Assembly (NCBI RefSeq): GCF_025463825.1
Contig: NZ_JAODBG010000064.1
Span: 1-64,000, forward strand
DNA: 64,000 bases
Source: Cryobacterium sp.
GTDB taxonomy: Bacteria; Actinomycetota; Actinomycetes; Actinomycetales; Microbacteriaceae
Direction: 5' to 3'
How positions within the stretch are numbered: position 1 is the first letter of the stretch; every line of letters begins with the position of its first letter. Both the position numbers and the translations under genes were made by a program. The notes under the pieces were generated by a model. The model did not search any database, was not told where the DNA came from, and saw only the letters and a program-made list of their open reading frames with translations. Positions 1 through 9,618 of this stretch are shown here, piece after piece.

Positions 1-161
1 TGGCCGACCAGGCTGCGAACACCCAGTCGATCTCGATCATCACGGCCCGCAGCGTGGACCATTCCCCGCAGGACATCCCGCCGGGCGGCGATCAGGATCA
101 GGAACAGCAGCAACAGCAACAGCAGAACGCCACTCCGACCGAAAGGACCCTCGAATGCTGA
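1..161 (+). CDS. C-terminal end of a probable circularly permuted ATP-grasp protein (partial)
   Basis: Only the last 52 codons are present, read from base 3 to a TGA that overlaps the start of the alpha-E gene. The visible tail is hydrophilic and runs into a Gln-rich stretch (DQDQEQ followed by seven Q and an N) before ending in TERTLEC. The identity rests on context. In actinobacteria and many other bacteria, alpha-E and transglutaminase-like genes follow a circularly permuted type 2 ATP-grasp protein, in this order and often with overlapping ends. The ATP-grasp core itself lies outside the window, so no motif can be checked. The poly-Gln tail is probably a disordered, poorly conserved extension. 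Confidence 0.6.
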   Translation, partial: ADQAANTQSISIITARSVDHSPQDIPPGGDQDQEQQQQQQQNATPTERTLEC

Positions 162-1084
162 GCCGCATCGCCGAGAGCCTCTTCTGGATCGGCCGCTACA
201 TCGAACGCAGCGACGGCACCGCGCGCATCCTGGATGTGCACCTGCAGCTACTGCTCGAAGACCCGTGGATCGAGGAGAACCTCGCCTGCAGGTCGCTGCT
301 GCACCTGATGGGCAGCCCGGTCCCGCCCAACCGCGACCTCACCCGCAAGGACGTTCTGGCGACCCTGGCGGCCGACCGCGCGCATCCGGCGTCGATCGCC
401 TATTCGCTCGGGGCCGCCCGGGAGAACGCCCGCCGGGCCAGGGAGATCGTCTCCACCGAGCTGTGGGAGTGCCTGAACACGACCTACACGAAGATGCCCA
501 AGAACATCGCCAGCGCCAAGACCCACGATTTCTTCGGCTGGGTGCGGGAACGTGCCGCGCTCGCCGTCGGCATCGTGGAGTCCAGCGCCAGCCGTGACGA
601 CGCCTGGCACTTCTTCACCCTCGGTCGGAGCCTCGAGCAGGCGGACATGACCGCCAGGCTCCTCGCCACCCGGTCGCTGACCGAGAACAGTGGGCCGTCG
701 TGGACCACGATCCTGCGCTCCTGCGGGGCCTACGAATCGTACCTGCGCACCTACCGGGGCGTGCCGTCGGCCCGGAACGCCGCCGAATTCCTGCTGCTGG
801 ACCGCCTCTTCCCCCGCTCGATCGTCTTCTCGATCTCCCGGGCCGAACAGTGCCTGCAGGAACTCGAACCGCGCACCGACCGGGTGGGAGTGTCCGATTC
901 GTCGCAGCGGATCCTCGGCCAGATTCGCAGCCAACTCGAGTACCGGCCGATCATGGAGATCCTGAACGACCTGCCCAAACACATGGACATGGTGCAGGAC
1001 GCGACCAGCACCGCCTCTGAATCGATCGGGCAACGGTACTTCCCGACCAGCGCGGTCCCGACCTGGACGGGGGAGGCCTCATGA
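155..1084 (+). CDS. alpha-E domain protein (DUF403)
   Basis: The 309-residue protein opens with MLSRIAESLFWIGRYIER, the hallmark N-terminus of the alpha-E (DUF403) family. It is predicted all-helical and cytoplasmic, with no signal peptide or membrane segment. Its length matches full-length members. The start is supported by AAAGGA about 7 bases upstream, and the upstream stop codon overlaps it, so it is probably translationally coupled. The gene ends in ATGA overlap with the transglutaminase gene. The biochemical role of the family is not established. The constant ATP-grasp / alpha-E / transglutaminase linkage suggests a peptide-ligation or peptide-processing pathway, which is inference. Confidence 0.9.
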   Translation: MLSRIAESLFWIGRYIERSDGTARILDVHLQLLLEDPWIEENLACRSLLHLMGSPVPPNRDLTRKDVLATLAADRAHPASIAYSLGAARENARRAREIVSTELWECLNTTYTKMPKNIASAKTHDFFGWVRERAALAVGIVESSASRDDAWHFFTLGRSLEQADMTARLLATRSLTENSGPSWTTILRSCGAYESYLRTYRGVPSARNAAEFLLLDRLFPRSIVFSISRAEQCLQELEPRTDRVGVSDSSQRILGQIRSQLEYRPIMEILNDLPKHMDMVQDATSTASESIGQRYFPTSAVPTWTGEAS

Positions 1085-1923
1085 AGCGCCTGCGGATTCG
1101 ACACACCACCGGCTACCGCTATAACGGCGAGGTGGCCACCTCCTACAACGAGGCCCGGATGCTGCCGGTCACCTCGCCCGACCAGTTCGTGTTGTATTCC
1201 AACCTCGACATCAGCCCGGTGTCGAGCAACCACAACTACCTGGACTACTGGGGCACCCGGGTGTCGTCGTTCGAGGTGCTCACCCCGCACGCCGAGCTCA
1301 CCCTCACCGCCAACAGCCTCGTGGAGGTGTCGCCGCGCGACCACCCGCTGCATCCGATGCCGTGGGAAGACCTCGCCGCCTCGGTGGCCCGGTCGACGTC
1401 TTCGGTGGAGCAGTCCTGGCAGACGCCCCTCACCGAACCCCCGGCGGATGTGGTCGCCAGCGCCGCTGAGATCGCGGCCAGGCTCGATCCGTGTGAAGCG
1501 GCCCTGGCGATCTGCCGGTTCGTCGGCGAGAACATGGCCTACGTGCAGGGTGTCACCGGGGTCAAGACCAACGCGATGGAGGCCTGGGCCGACAGGCGCG
1601 GGGTCTGCCAGGACATCACCCACGTGGCCCTGGGTGCACTGCGCTCGGTGGGCATCCCGGCCCGCTACGTGTCCGGCTACCTGCACCCCAAGCCCCAAGC
1701 GGCGATCGGTGAGACCGTCACCGGTGAATCGCACGCCTGGGTGGAGTGGTTCTGCGGTGAGTGGCGCGGCTACGACCCCACCAACCTGATCGACATCGGC
1801 GACCGGCACGTCGGCGTGGGGCGGGGCCGCGACTACAACGACATCGCGCCCTTGCGCGGGGTCTACGCCGGCTCGGGCGGATCGCAACTGTTCGTGAAGG
1901 TGGAGATTACCCGGGAGTCCTGA
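1081..1923 (+). CDS. transglutaminase-like cysteine peptidase family protein
   Basis: The 280-residue protein has an N-terminal beta-rich region typical of bacterial transglutaminase-like proteins (residues 1-95) and a C-terminal transglutaminase core. The presumed catalytic triad is visible: Cys176 in RRGVCQD, His218 in ESHAW and Asp232 in YDPTN. It has no signal peptide, so it is probably cytoplasmic. The start is well supported by GGGGAGG just upstream and an ATGA overlap with the alpha-E gene. Family members act as peptidases or amidases rather than crosslinkers in bacteria. The substrate is unknown. It is the last gene of its operon. Confidence 0.9.
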   Translation: MKRLRIRHTTGYRYNGEVATSYNEARMLPVTSPDQFVLYSNLDISPVSSNHNYLDYWGTRVSSFEVLTPHAELTLTANSLVEVSPRDHPLHPMPWEDLAASVARSTSSVEQSWQTPLTEPPADVVASAAEIAARLDPCEAALAICRFVGENMAYVQGVTGVKTNAMEAWADRRGVCQDITHVALGALRSVGIPARYVSGYLHPKPQAAIGETVTGESHAWVEWFCGEWRGYDPTNLIDIGDRHVGVGRGRDYNDIAPLRGVYAGSGGSQLFVKVEITRES

Positions 1924-1965
1924 GCCGCCCTGTACTTGCGGGTGCGCCCTGTCTACGCTGGTAGT

Positions 1966-1986
1966 TGCAAGCGCGGTATACTTGCA
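1966..1986. promoter_or_regulatory. candidate MarR operator overlapping a -10 box
   Basis: TGCAAG and CTTGCA form a perfect 6-bp inverted repeat with a 9-bp spacer, ahead of the marR start. A TATACT hexamer (1977-1982) lies within the right half and would place the transcription start around 1989. A repressor bound here would block RNA polymerase, the usual MarR autoregulation layout. No convincing -35 box is seen. Confidence 0.45.
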
Positions 1987-2012
1987 CCATCTTTTCGAGG
2001 GAGCGACACGGG

Positions 2013-2474
2013 ATGAGCATCGAGGACGACGCCGTTGAGGTTCGGGCACAGGGCTGGCGCACACTGGCCGCCCTGCACGGACGGATTGAAACCGTGCTCG
2101 AACGCGCCCTGCAGTCCGGTGTCGACCTCTCGGTGGTGGAGTTCACCGTGCTCGACGCCCTGAGCCGCCAGCACGGCTGGCACATGCGGATGCAGCAACT
2201 CGCCCGCGCAGCAGCGCTCTCGAGCAGCGCGACGACCCGCCTGGTGAACCGGTTGGAAGACCGGGCGCTGCTCACCCGCATCCTCTGCGCCGACGACCGG
2301 CGCGGCATCTACACGGAACTCACCGAGGCCGGCAAGGCGCTGCTCGCCCGCGCCCGCCCGGTCTACGACCAGGCCCTGGCCGGCGCCCTCGCGGCGGCGG
2401 AGGAGGAGCCGGAGCTCGGCCCCCTCGTCGACGCCCTGCAGCGCCTGCCCGACCCGACCCGAGCCGCCGTCTAG
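2013..2474 (+). CDS. MarR family transcriptional regulator
   Basis: This 153-residue winged-helix regulator has the MarR layout: an N-terminal dimerisation helix, a recognition helix region MQQLARAAALSSSATTRLVNRLE, and a wing with the conserved DDRR-type turn (CADDRRGIYTELTEAG). The ATG at 2013 is preferred over the upstream TTG because GAGGGAG sits about 8 bases before it and a -10-like box lies between the two. MarR proteins usually repress adjacent drug-efflux or stress genes in response to phenolic ligands. Here no target gene is adjacent: the upstream operon is the alpha-E cluster, and the downstream gene is convergent. Its regulon is therefore unknown beyond probable self-control. Confidence 0.88.
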   Translation: MSIEDDAVEVRAQGWRTLAALHGRIETVLERALQSGVDLSVVEFTVLDALSRQHGWHMRMQQLARAAALSSSATTRLVNRLEDRALLTRILCADDRRGIYTELTEAGKALLARARPVYDQALAGALAAAEEEPELGPLVDALQRLPDPTRAAV

Positions 2475-2608
2475 ACTCGCCCGCCGCACCCGCACCCGCA
2501 CACCGCTCGTCCCGCCTGCCTGCGCTGGCCTGCGTTCCATCGCGAGTTGCTGCATAGCGCCTCTTCAGGGGCGGCAAAGTCAAGTGGTGGATGCAACGGG
2601 TCGGGATT
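2475..2608. other. convergent intergenic gap with a weak hairpin
   Basis: This lies between marR and ramB, which face each other. The only structure seen is a short hairpin, CGCCTC-TTCA-GGGGCG (2558-2573), 6 bp with one T-G pair. It has no T-tract, so it would be a weak terminator at best. Nothing else is recognised. Confidence 0.3.
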
Positions 2609-4123
2609 CTAGGCGGGGGCGTGGGCCTCGAGGAACTCGTAGACCTCGGTGGGGTCGACGCCGGGGAAGGTACCCGTGGGCAGGGCGGCGAGCAGGCTTG
2701 TGGGGGTGCGCGCGACCGGCCAGGACTGGCCCTCCCACCGGCCGGAGAGCTCGTCGGGCGCGCGACGGCAGCAGGACTCGTCCGGGCAGGTGGACACCGC
2801 CCGGTTGGCGGTCTCCCGGCCACGGAACCAGTTGACGTGCGCGAACGGCACCCCCACGCTCACCGAGTAGTCGCCCTCCTTGGCCTTCTCGATGCGGGAG
2901 GTGCACCAGAAGGTGCCGGCGGGGGCGTCGGTGTACTGGTACCAGGGACTGAACCGGTCCGGCACGTCGAAGACCGTGCGCGCCGTCCAGCTGCGGCACA
3001 CGGTGCTGCCCTCCACGGCGCCGAGGGCGTCGCTGGGGAATCGCACATCGTCGTTCTCGTAGGCCTTGATGATGGTGCCGGACTCGTGCACCTTCATGAA
3101 ATGCACCGGGATGCCGAGCCGGGCGGTGGCGAGGTTGGTGAACCGGTGCGCGGCGGTCTCGTAAGACACCGCGAACGCATCCCGCAGGTCCTCGAGCGAG
3201 ATGCGGTGCGCCGCCTTGGCCTCGTTCAGCAGCCGCAGGGTGTCGGTTTCCGGCAACAGGATGGCCGCGGTGAGATAATTCGTCTCCACCCGTTGCCGCA
3301 GAAATTCCGCGTAATTTCCCGGCTCGGCGTGCCCGCAGAGGTGGCTGGCGAACGCCTGGAGGATCGGCGAACGGCTGTCCCGGGACACCGCCTGCTCGGT
3401 GGGCAGATAAATTCGGCCGTTCCGCTTGTCGGTCACCGACCGGGTGGAGTGCGGCAGGTCGCCGACGTAATGCAACGAGAACCCGAGGTGCGCGGCCATG
3501 TCCGCGACCACCCGCTGCGACACCGGACCGCCGGAATGCCCGACGGCGGTGAGGAGCTCACGTGCCTGCGCCTCCAGTTCCGGGAAGTAATTGTCCCTGG
3601 CGCGCATTTCGCCGCGCAGCTGCGCATTGGCGCGCCGGGCCTCCTCCGGGGTGGCCGCCCGCTCCCGGTGCAGCCGTTCGATCTCGTTGTGCAGCGTGAG
3701 GATGGTCTGCAGGGTGTCGTCCGGCTGGCCGGGCCCGACCCGGAAACGGGGCAGGCCGAGGGCCGTGAACACCGGTCCCCGCTGGGCGCGTTCCACCGCG
3801 ATCTCTAGCGCCGCCCGCGGGCTGGGCGCGTCGGCGCGCAGCAGCTCGTCGACCGTGGTGCCGAGGGCGGCGGCGATCAGTCGCAGCATCGACAGGCGGG
3901 GTTCCCGTTTGCCGTTCTCGATCATCGAGATCTGCGACGGCGCCCGGTCCACGGCCGCGGCGAGGATGTCGAGGGTGAGGCCGAGCCGGTGCCGGTGAGC
4001 GCGGATCCGGCGCCCCAGGGTGATCGCGTCGAGGCCGCTCTCGGGGGCTTCTGAGCCGTCGGCGGCGCTGGAGAGCGACGTGGGCGAACTGGCGAGTGAC
4101 GGGACGCGATCGACGGTGACCAT
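2609..4123 (-). CDS. ramB: RamB-type regulator of acetate metabolism (XRE HTH, ImmA/IrrE-like, DUF2083)
   Basis: The 504-residue protein has three parts: an XRE-type helix-turn-helix at about residues 36-95 (LGRRIRAHRHRLGLTLDILA), an ImmA/IrrE-like middle region, and a Cys-containing C-terminal DUF2083 domain of short-chain fatty-acyl regulators. In the middle region the usual HExxH zinc-peptidase signature reads HLCGH, so the catalytic Glu is lost and it is probably a sensing rather than proteolytic domain. In Corynebacterium, RamB represses the isocitrate lyase and malate synthase genes. Here it is divergent from aceA-aceB, which supports the same role. The ATG at 4123 lies inside a strong palindrome, suggesting self-control. 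The reading frame stays open upstream, but that extension is antisense to aceA and not credible. Confidence 0.85.
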   Translation of the reverse strand: MVTVDRVPSLASSPTSLSSAADGSEAPESGLDAITLGRRIRAHRHRLGLTLDILAAAVDRAPSQISMIENGKREPRLSMLRLIAAALGTTVDELLRADAPSPRAALEIAVERAQRGPVFTALGLPRFRVGPGQPDDTLQTILTLHNEIERLHRERAATPEEARRANAQLRGEMRARDNYFPELEAQARELLTAVGHSGGPVSQRVVADMAAHLGFSLHYVGDLPHSTRSVTDKRNGRIYLPTEQAVSRDSRSPILQAFASHLCGHAEPGNYAEFLRQRVETNYLTAAILLPETDTLRLLNEAKAAHRISLEDLRDAFAVSYETAAHRFTNLATARLGIPVHFMKVHESGTIIKAYENDDVRFPSDALGAVEGSTVCRSWTARTVFDVPDRFSPWYQYTDAPAGTFWCTSRIEKAKEGDYSVSVGVPFAHVNWFRGRETANRAVSTCPDESCCRRAPDELSGRWEGQSWPVARTPTSLLAALPTGTFPGVDPTEVYEFLEAHAPA

Positions 4124-4140
4124 GTGCTCATGGTCACATG
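4116..4140. promoter_or_regulatory. divergent operator between ramB and aceA: 9-bp inverted repeat plus CRP/GlxR-like site
   Basis: GTGACCATG and CATGGTCAC are perfect 9-bp arms with a 4-bp spacer (4116-4137), covering the ramB start codon. Nested in it is TGTG-N8-CACA (4123-4138), which has the spacing of the CRP/GlxR consensus TGTGA-N6-TCACA. GlxR, the corynebacterial CRP homologue, is known to bind glyoxylate-shunt promoters, so catabolite control is plausible. The protein that actually binds is inferred. Confidence 0.5.
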
Positions 4141-4309
4141 ACGCCAATGTTCCCACAACCGGAAGAACCCGTCTTCTTCTTCGGATCGGGTCTGGGGCAC
4201 GGGCGGCGGTGCGCCGCAGAGTGGGTGCAGACACACGAACGACCGGCCATCGCCGGAGCACCGGATCTTCCGCACCAGGAACGCAATGACGCCAACCGAG
4301 GAGAACACC

Positions 4310-5656
4310 ATGACGAACCCGACCGCATCCGGCCCAACCGGAGCCCGCACCGGCGACCAGACCCAGACGGCCGCAGAGCTCGCCCTCGAATGGGCGGCCG
4401 ACCCCCGGTGGGAGGGCGTGCGCCGCGACTACACCGCCGACGACGTGATCGCCCTGCGCGGTGCCGTGCGGGAAGAGCGCACCCTGGCCCGCCGTGGCGC
4501 GGAAAAGCTCTGGGACCTCATTCACGAGAACGGCACGCCTGAGAAGCCCGAATGGGTGTCCGCGCTCGGCGCGCTCACCGGCAACCAGGCCGTGCAGCAG
4601 GTGCGCGCCGGCCTCAAGGCCATTTACCTGTCCGGCTGGCAGGTCGCCGCCGACGCGAACCTCTCGGGCCAGACCTACCCCGACCAGTCCCTGTACCCCG
4701 CGAACTCGGTGCCGGCCGTCGTCCGGCGCATCAACAACGCGCTGCTGCGGGCCGGCCAGATCGAGGGCGCGGAGGCGGCAGCATCCGGCGCGGAACCGGG
4801 AATCGACTGGATGGCCCCCATTGTCGCCGACGCCGAAGCCGGCTTCGGCGGCCCGCTGAACGCCTACGAGCTGATGGCCTCCATGATCGAGGCCGGCGCG
4901 GCCGGCGTGCACTGGGAAGACCAGCTGGCCAGCGAGAAGAAGTGCGGCCACATGGGCGGCAAGGTGCTGGTGCCCACCGGCCAGCACATCCGCACCCTCA
5001 ACGCGGCCCGGCTCGCGGCGGATGTCGCTGGCGTGCCCACGATCATCATCGCCCGCACCGACTCGCTCGCGGCCACCCTCATCACGAGCGACATCGACGA
5101 ACGCGACGGTGCGTTCCTCACCGGCGGCCGCACCGCCGAGGGGTTCTACGACACCGCCAACGGCCCGGACGTCGTGATCGCCAGGGGACTCGCCTACGCG
5201 CCGTACGCGGACCTGCTCTGGGTGGAGAGCAGCGAGCCCGACCTCGAGCTCGCGCAGCGTTTCGCCACAGAGATCCACGCGCAGTTCCCGGGCAAGAAGC
5301 TCGCGTACAACTGCTCCCCGTCGTTCAACTGGAAATCCCACTTGGGCGACGAGCAGATCGCCGCGTTCCAGCGCGAACTCGCCGCCTGCGGTTACGCCTT
5401 CCAGTTCATCACCCTGGCTGGCTTCCACGCCCTCAACCACTCCATGTTCACGCTGGCCAAGGACTACTCCGAGCGTCAGATGAGCGCATACGTCGACCTG
5501 CAGGAGGCCGAATTCGCCTCGGAGGCCGACGGCTACACCGCCACCCGCCACCAGCGGGAGGTCGGCACCGGCTACTTCGACCGGATCGCCACCGCGCTCA
5601 ACCCGACCAGCGCCACCCTCGCCCTGGCCGGGTCGACCGAGGCCGAACAGTTCTAG
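4310..5656 (+). CDS. aceA: isocitrate lyase
   Basis: The 448-residue enzyme cleaves isocitrate to succinate and glyoxylate, the first step of the glyoxylate shunt. The catalytic signature KKCGHMGGK is at residues 210-218 with the active-site Cys at 212, and the metal-binding region [16 protein letters not shown] precedes it. Its length is typical of the short bacterial form. The ATG at 4310 is preferred over the in-frame ATG at 4286 because GAGGAG lies just upstream and the N-terminus then matches the family. The malate synthase gene follows 46 bp later, so both enzymes of the shunt are co-transcribed. Control is probably by the divergent RamB-type protein. Confidence 0.97.
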   Translation: MTNPTASGPTGARTGDQTQTAAELALEWAADPRWEGVRRDYTADDVIALRGAVREERTLARRGAEKLWDLIHENGTPEKPEWVSALGALTGNQAVQQVRAGLKAIYLSGWQVAADANLSGQTYPDQSLYPANSVPAVVRRINNALLRAGQIEGAEAAASGAEPGIDWMAPIVADAEAGFGGPLNAYELMASMIEAGAAGVHWEDQLASEKKCGHMGGKVLVPTGQHIRTLNAARLAADVAGVPTIIIARTDSLAATLITSDIDERDGAFLTGGRTAEGFYDTANGPDVVIARGLAYAPYADLLWVESSEPDLELAQRFATEIHAQFPGKKLAYNCSPSFNWKSHLGDEQIAAFQRELAACGYAFQFITLAGFHALNHSMFTLAKDYSERQMSAYVDLQEAEFASEADGYTATRHQREVGTGYFDRIATALNPTSATLALAGSTEAEQF

Positions 5657-5702
5657 CCCGGCCCGGCCCAGACATCCGCACGCTAAGAAGGAGAACACGA
5701 TC

Positions 5703-7451
<1,749 letters not shown>

Positions 7452-7469
7452 GCGCCCGGCTCTTCAGAA

Positions 7470-7500
7470 CGGCCCCGTCGGCACCCCGACGGGGCCGTTT
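7470..7500 (+). terminator. rho-independent terminator after aceB
   Basis: This is a perfect 12-bp GC stem, CGGCCCCGTCGG / CCGACGGGGCCG, with a CACC loop followed by TTTGCTT. It closes the aceA-aceB operon 18 bp after the stop and separates it from the acetyltransferase gene. Confidence 0.88.
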
Positions 7501-7533
7501 GCTTGCGCGGGCCCGGGATGTGAAGCTGGACCA

Positions 7534-8097
7534 ATGACCGATTCCCCGCCCGCCGGGCCCGTCACCGAGGTGCGGGTGCGCCCCGCACGCCCCGGCGAGG
7601 CCGCCGCGCTCGCCGAGCTGGCAGCCGCCACCTTCGCGCTGGCCTGCCCACCGCACACCAGCGCCGACGCCATCGCCGCGTTCCTGCGCGACGTGCTGGC
7701 CCCGGCCAACTTCGAGGTCTTCCTCGCCGACCCGGAGCGGCTACTCCTGGTGGCCGAGAACGACGCGGTCACGCTCATGGGCTACACGATGCTGGTCTTC
7801 GGTGAGCCGCACGACGCGGATGCCGCCGACGCGATCCGCATCCGCCCCACCGCCGAACTCAGCAAATGTTATGTGCGCGCCGAAGCGCATGGCACCGGCG
7901 CCGCCGGCGCCCTGATGGCCGCCACCCTCGACGCCGCCCGGGAGCGTGGTGCGACCGGCTCCTGGCTCGGGGTGAACCAGGAGAACGATCGGGCGTTGCG
8001 CTTCTACGGCAAGCACGGCTACGAGCGGGTGGGCATCAAGCGCTTCCTCGTGGGCGAGCGCTACGAGGACGACTACGTCCTCGAGCGCGCGCTCTAG
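7534..8097 (+). CDS. GNAT family N-acetyltransferase
   Basis: The 187-residue protein has the acetyl-CoA binding motif A at residues 113-128 (YVRAEAHGTGAAGALM) and motif B at 151-164 (NDRALRFYGKHGYE), both characteristic of GNAT enzymes. The start at 7534 is chosen because it lies after the aceB terminator and gives the normal GNAT N-terminus (VRVRPARPGEAAAL). No good ribosome site precedes it. The substrate cannot be deduced. Its closest resemblance is to the RimI-like or small-molecule acetylating group. It faces the photolyase gene, with a palindromic repeat element between them. Confidence 0.85.
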   Translation: MTDSPPAGPVTEVRVRPARPGEAAALAELAAATFALACPPHTSADAIAAFLRDVLAPANFEVFLADPERLLLVAENDAVTLMGYTMLVFGEPHDADAADAIRIRPTAELSKCYVRAEAHGTGAAGALMAATLDAARERGATGSWLGVNQENDRALRFYGKHGYERVGIKRFLVGERYEDDYVLERAL

Positions 8098-8109
8098 CCC
8101 GGCTCACGC

Positions 8110-8181
8110 CGCAACTGTTGCCGAAGCGGACAAATGGTCCCGGTGTGCCGGACGCAATTGTCCGCACGGGCAACAGTTGCG
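8110..8181. repeat. palindromic intergenic repeat, copy A
   Basis: This 72-bp element folds into one long hairpin. The outer arms CGCAACTGTTGCC / GGCAACAGTTGCG (13 bp, perfect) enclose inner arms GCGGACAA / TTGTCCGC and a central CCCGGTGTGCCGG. A related copy (copy B) occurs near 47.8 kb with the same inner arm and centre. It sits between two convergent genes and probably acts as a bidirectional terminator or a REP-like element. Confidence 0.75.
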
Positions 8182-8184
8182 GGG

Positions 8185-9618
8185 CTAGGCCGGGTCGGGG
8201 CGGGCGGCCTTCACCTGGTCGTAGGCGGCGAGGGCGGCCCGGCGGGTCTCACCAAGGTCCACGATCGGTGCCGGATAGGTGTCGGTGCCCCACTCGGGCA
8301 CGTTCTGGCGCACGTACTCGTTGTTCGGGTCGAACTTGGTTGCCTGCAGCTCCGGGTTGAAGACCCGGAAGTACGGTGCGGCGTCCGCGCCGGAGCCCGC
8401 CACCCACTGCCAATTGAACGGGTTGCTGGCCGGGTCGGCGTCGACGAGGGTGTCCCAGAACCACTGCTCGCCCTGCCGCCAGTCGATCAGCAGGTTCTTG
8501 ATCAGGAATGACGCGGTCACCATGCGGATCCGGTTGTGCATGCTGCCGGTGCGCCAGAGTTCGCGCATGCCGGCGTCCACCAGGCGGAAGCCGGTGCGGC
8601 CCTGCTGCCACGCGGTGAGGGCTTCGGCGTCGAGCGGCGGCCAGGGGAACGCGTCGAAGCCGGCGCGCAGATTGGCGGTGGCCAGATCGGGGGCGTGGAA
8701 CAGCACGTGGTAGGCGAATTCCCGCCAGCCGATCTCGGTGAGGAACCGGGTGGCGCTGGTCGCCGCCGCGCCGGTGAGGCCCCGGCGGGCGACGTCGGTG
8801 GCGTGCCAGATCTGGTGCGGGCTGATCTCCCCCCAACGCAGGTGCGGGGACATCCGCGACGTGGCCTGCTGCGCGGGCAGATCTCGCTCGGTGCCGTACG
8901 GCGGCAGGGCCTCGTCGAGGAAGGTGGCAAGGGACTCGTGGGCGGATGCCTCGCCCGGCGACCACGCTTCGCGGAGGCCGCCGGCCCAGTCCGGGCGGGT
9001 GGGCTCAAGCGCCCAGCCGGTGAGGTCGTCGCTGCCCAGCCCGCGGGCGGCGTCGTCGAGTTCTTCCGGCGCCGGATAGGGCGCCCGCGGCGGCGGCCCG
9101 GCCGTGCACGCCCGCCAGAACGGGGTGAACACCGTGTACGGCGTGCCGCCGCCGGTGCGGATGGTCCACGGCTCGAAGAGCAGGGAGCCAGCGAAACTGT
9201 GGGCCACGATCCCGGCGTCGGTGAGGTTGGCCTTGATGGCGGTGTCCACGTCCCGCTCGGCGGCGCCGTAGCGGCGGTTCCAGAACACCGCGCCCGCACC
9301 GAGCTCCTCGGCCAGCGCGCCGATCAGGGGCTCAGCGGCTCCGCGGCGCAGCACCAGGCGGGCGCCACGGGCGGCGGCATCGGCAGCGAGGGAGGCCAGG
9401 CTCTGGTGCAGCCACCAGTGCGCGGCGCCGCCGAGTGGACGGATGCCGGGAGACACCTCGTCGAGGATGTAGACCAGCGCCACCGGGCGGCCGCGCTCCA
9501 CCGCTGCGGTGAGCGCCGGGTTGTCGCCCAGGCGGAGGTCGTCGCGGAGCCAGACCAGGGAGGGGCCGTCCGGCCGAGCGGGCTGGGGAGTGGCCCCAGT
9601 GGTGGCGGTGGCGGTCAT
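8185..9618 (-). CDS. phrB: deoxyribodipyrimidine photolyase (CPD class I)
   Basis: The 477-residue protein has the N-terminal alpha/beta photolyase domain (SLVWLRDDLRLGDNPAL, with WLRDDLR typical of the family) and a C-terminal FAD-binding helical domain. Diagnostic blocks are RWGEISPHQIW, FLTEIGWREFAYHVL, GMRELWRTGSMHNRIRM and the tail block around DADPASNPFNWQWVAG. Conserved FAD and DNA-lesion residues therefore appear intact. It repairs UV-induced cyclobutane pyrimidine dimers using light. The length is normal. It overlaps the upstream oxidoreductase gene by four bases on the minus strand and is probably co-transcribed with it. UV repair fits a surface- or ice-dwelling pigmented actinobacterium, which is inference. 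Confidence 0.95.
   Translation of the reverse strand: MTATATTGATPQPARPDGPSLVWLRDDLRLGDNPALTAAVERGRPVALVYILDEVSPGIRPLGGAAHWWLHQSLASLAADAAARGARLVLRRGAAEPLIGALAEELGAGAVFWNRRYGAAERDVDTAIKANLTDAGIVAHSFAGSLLFEPWTIRTGGGTPYTVFTPFWRACTAGPPPRAPYPAPEELDDAARGLGSDDLTGWALEPTRPDWAGGLREAWSPGEASAHESLATFLDEALPPYGTERDLPAQQATSRMSPHLRWGEISPHQIWHATDVARRGLTGAAATSATRFLTEIGWREFAYHVLFHAPDLATANLRAGFDAFPWPPLDAEALTAWQQGRTGFRLVDAGMRELWRTGSMHNRIRMVTASFLIKNLLIDWRQGEQWFWDTLVDADPASNPFNWQWVAGSGADAAPYFRVFNPELQATKFDPNNEYVRQNVPEWGTDTYPAPIVDLGETRRAALAAYDQVKAARPDPA

Noticed and set aside
100-128. CAGCAG/CAACAG run as a microsatellite or phase-variable tract
   Set aside because: It is a short mixed CAG/CAA run encoding a Gln tail in frame; length changes by whole codons would not switch the gene on or off.
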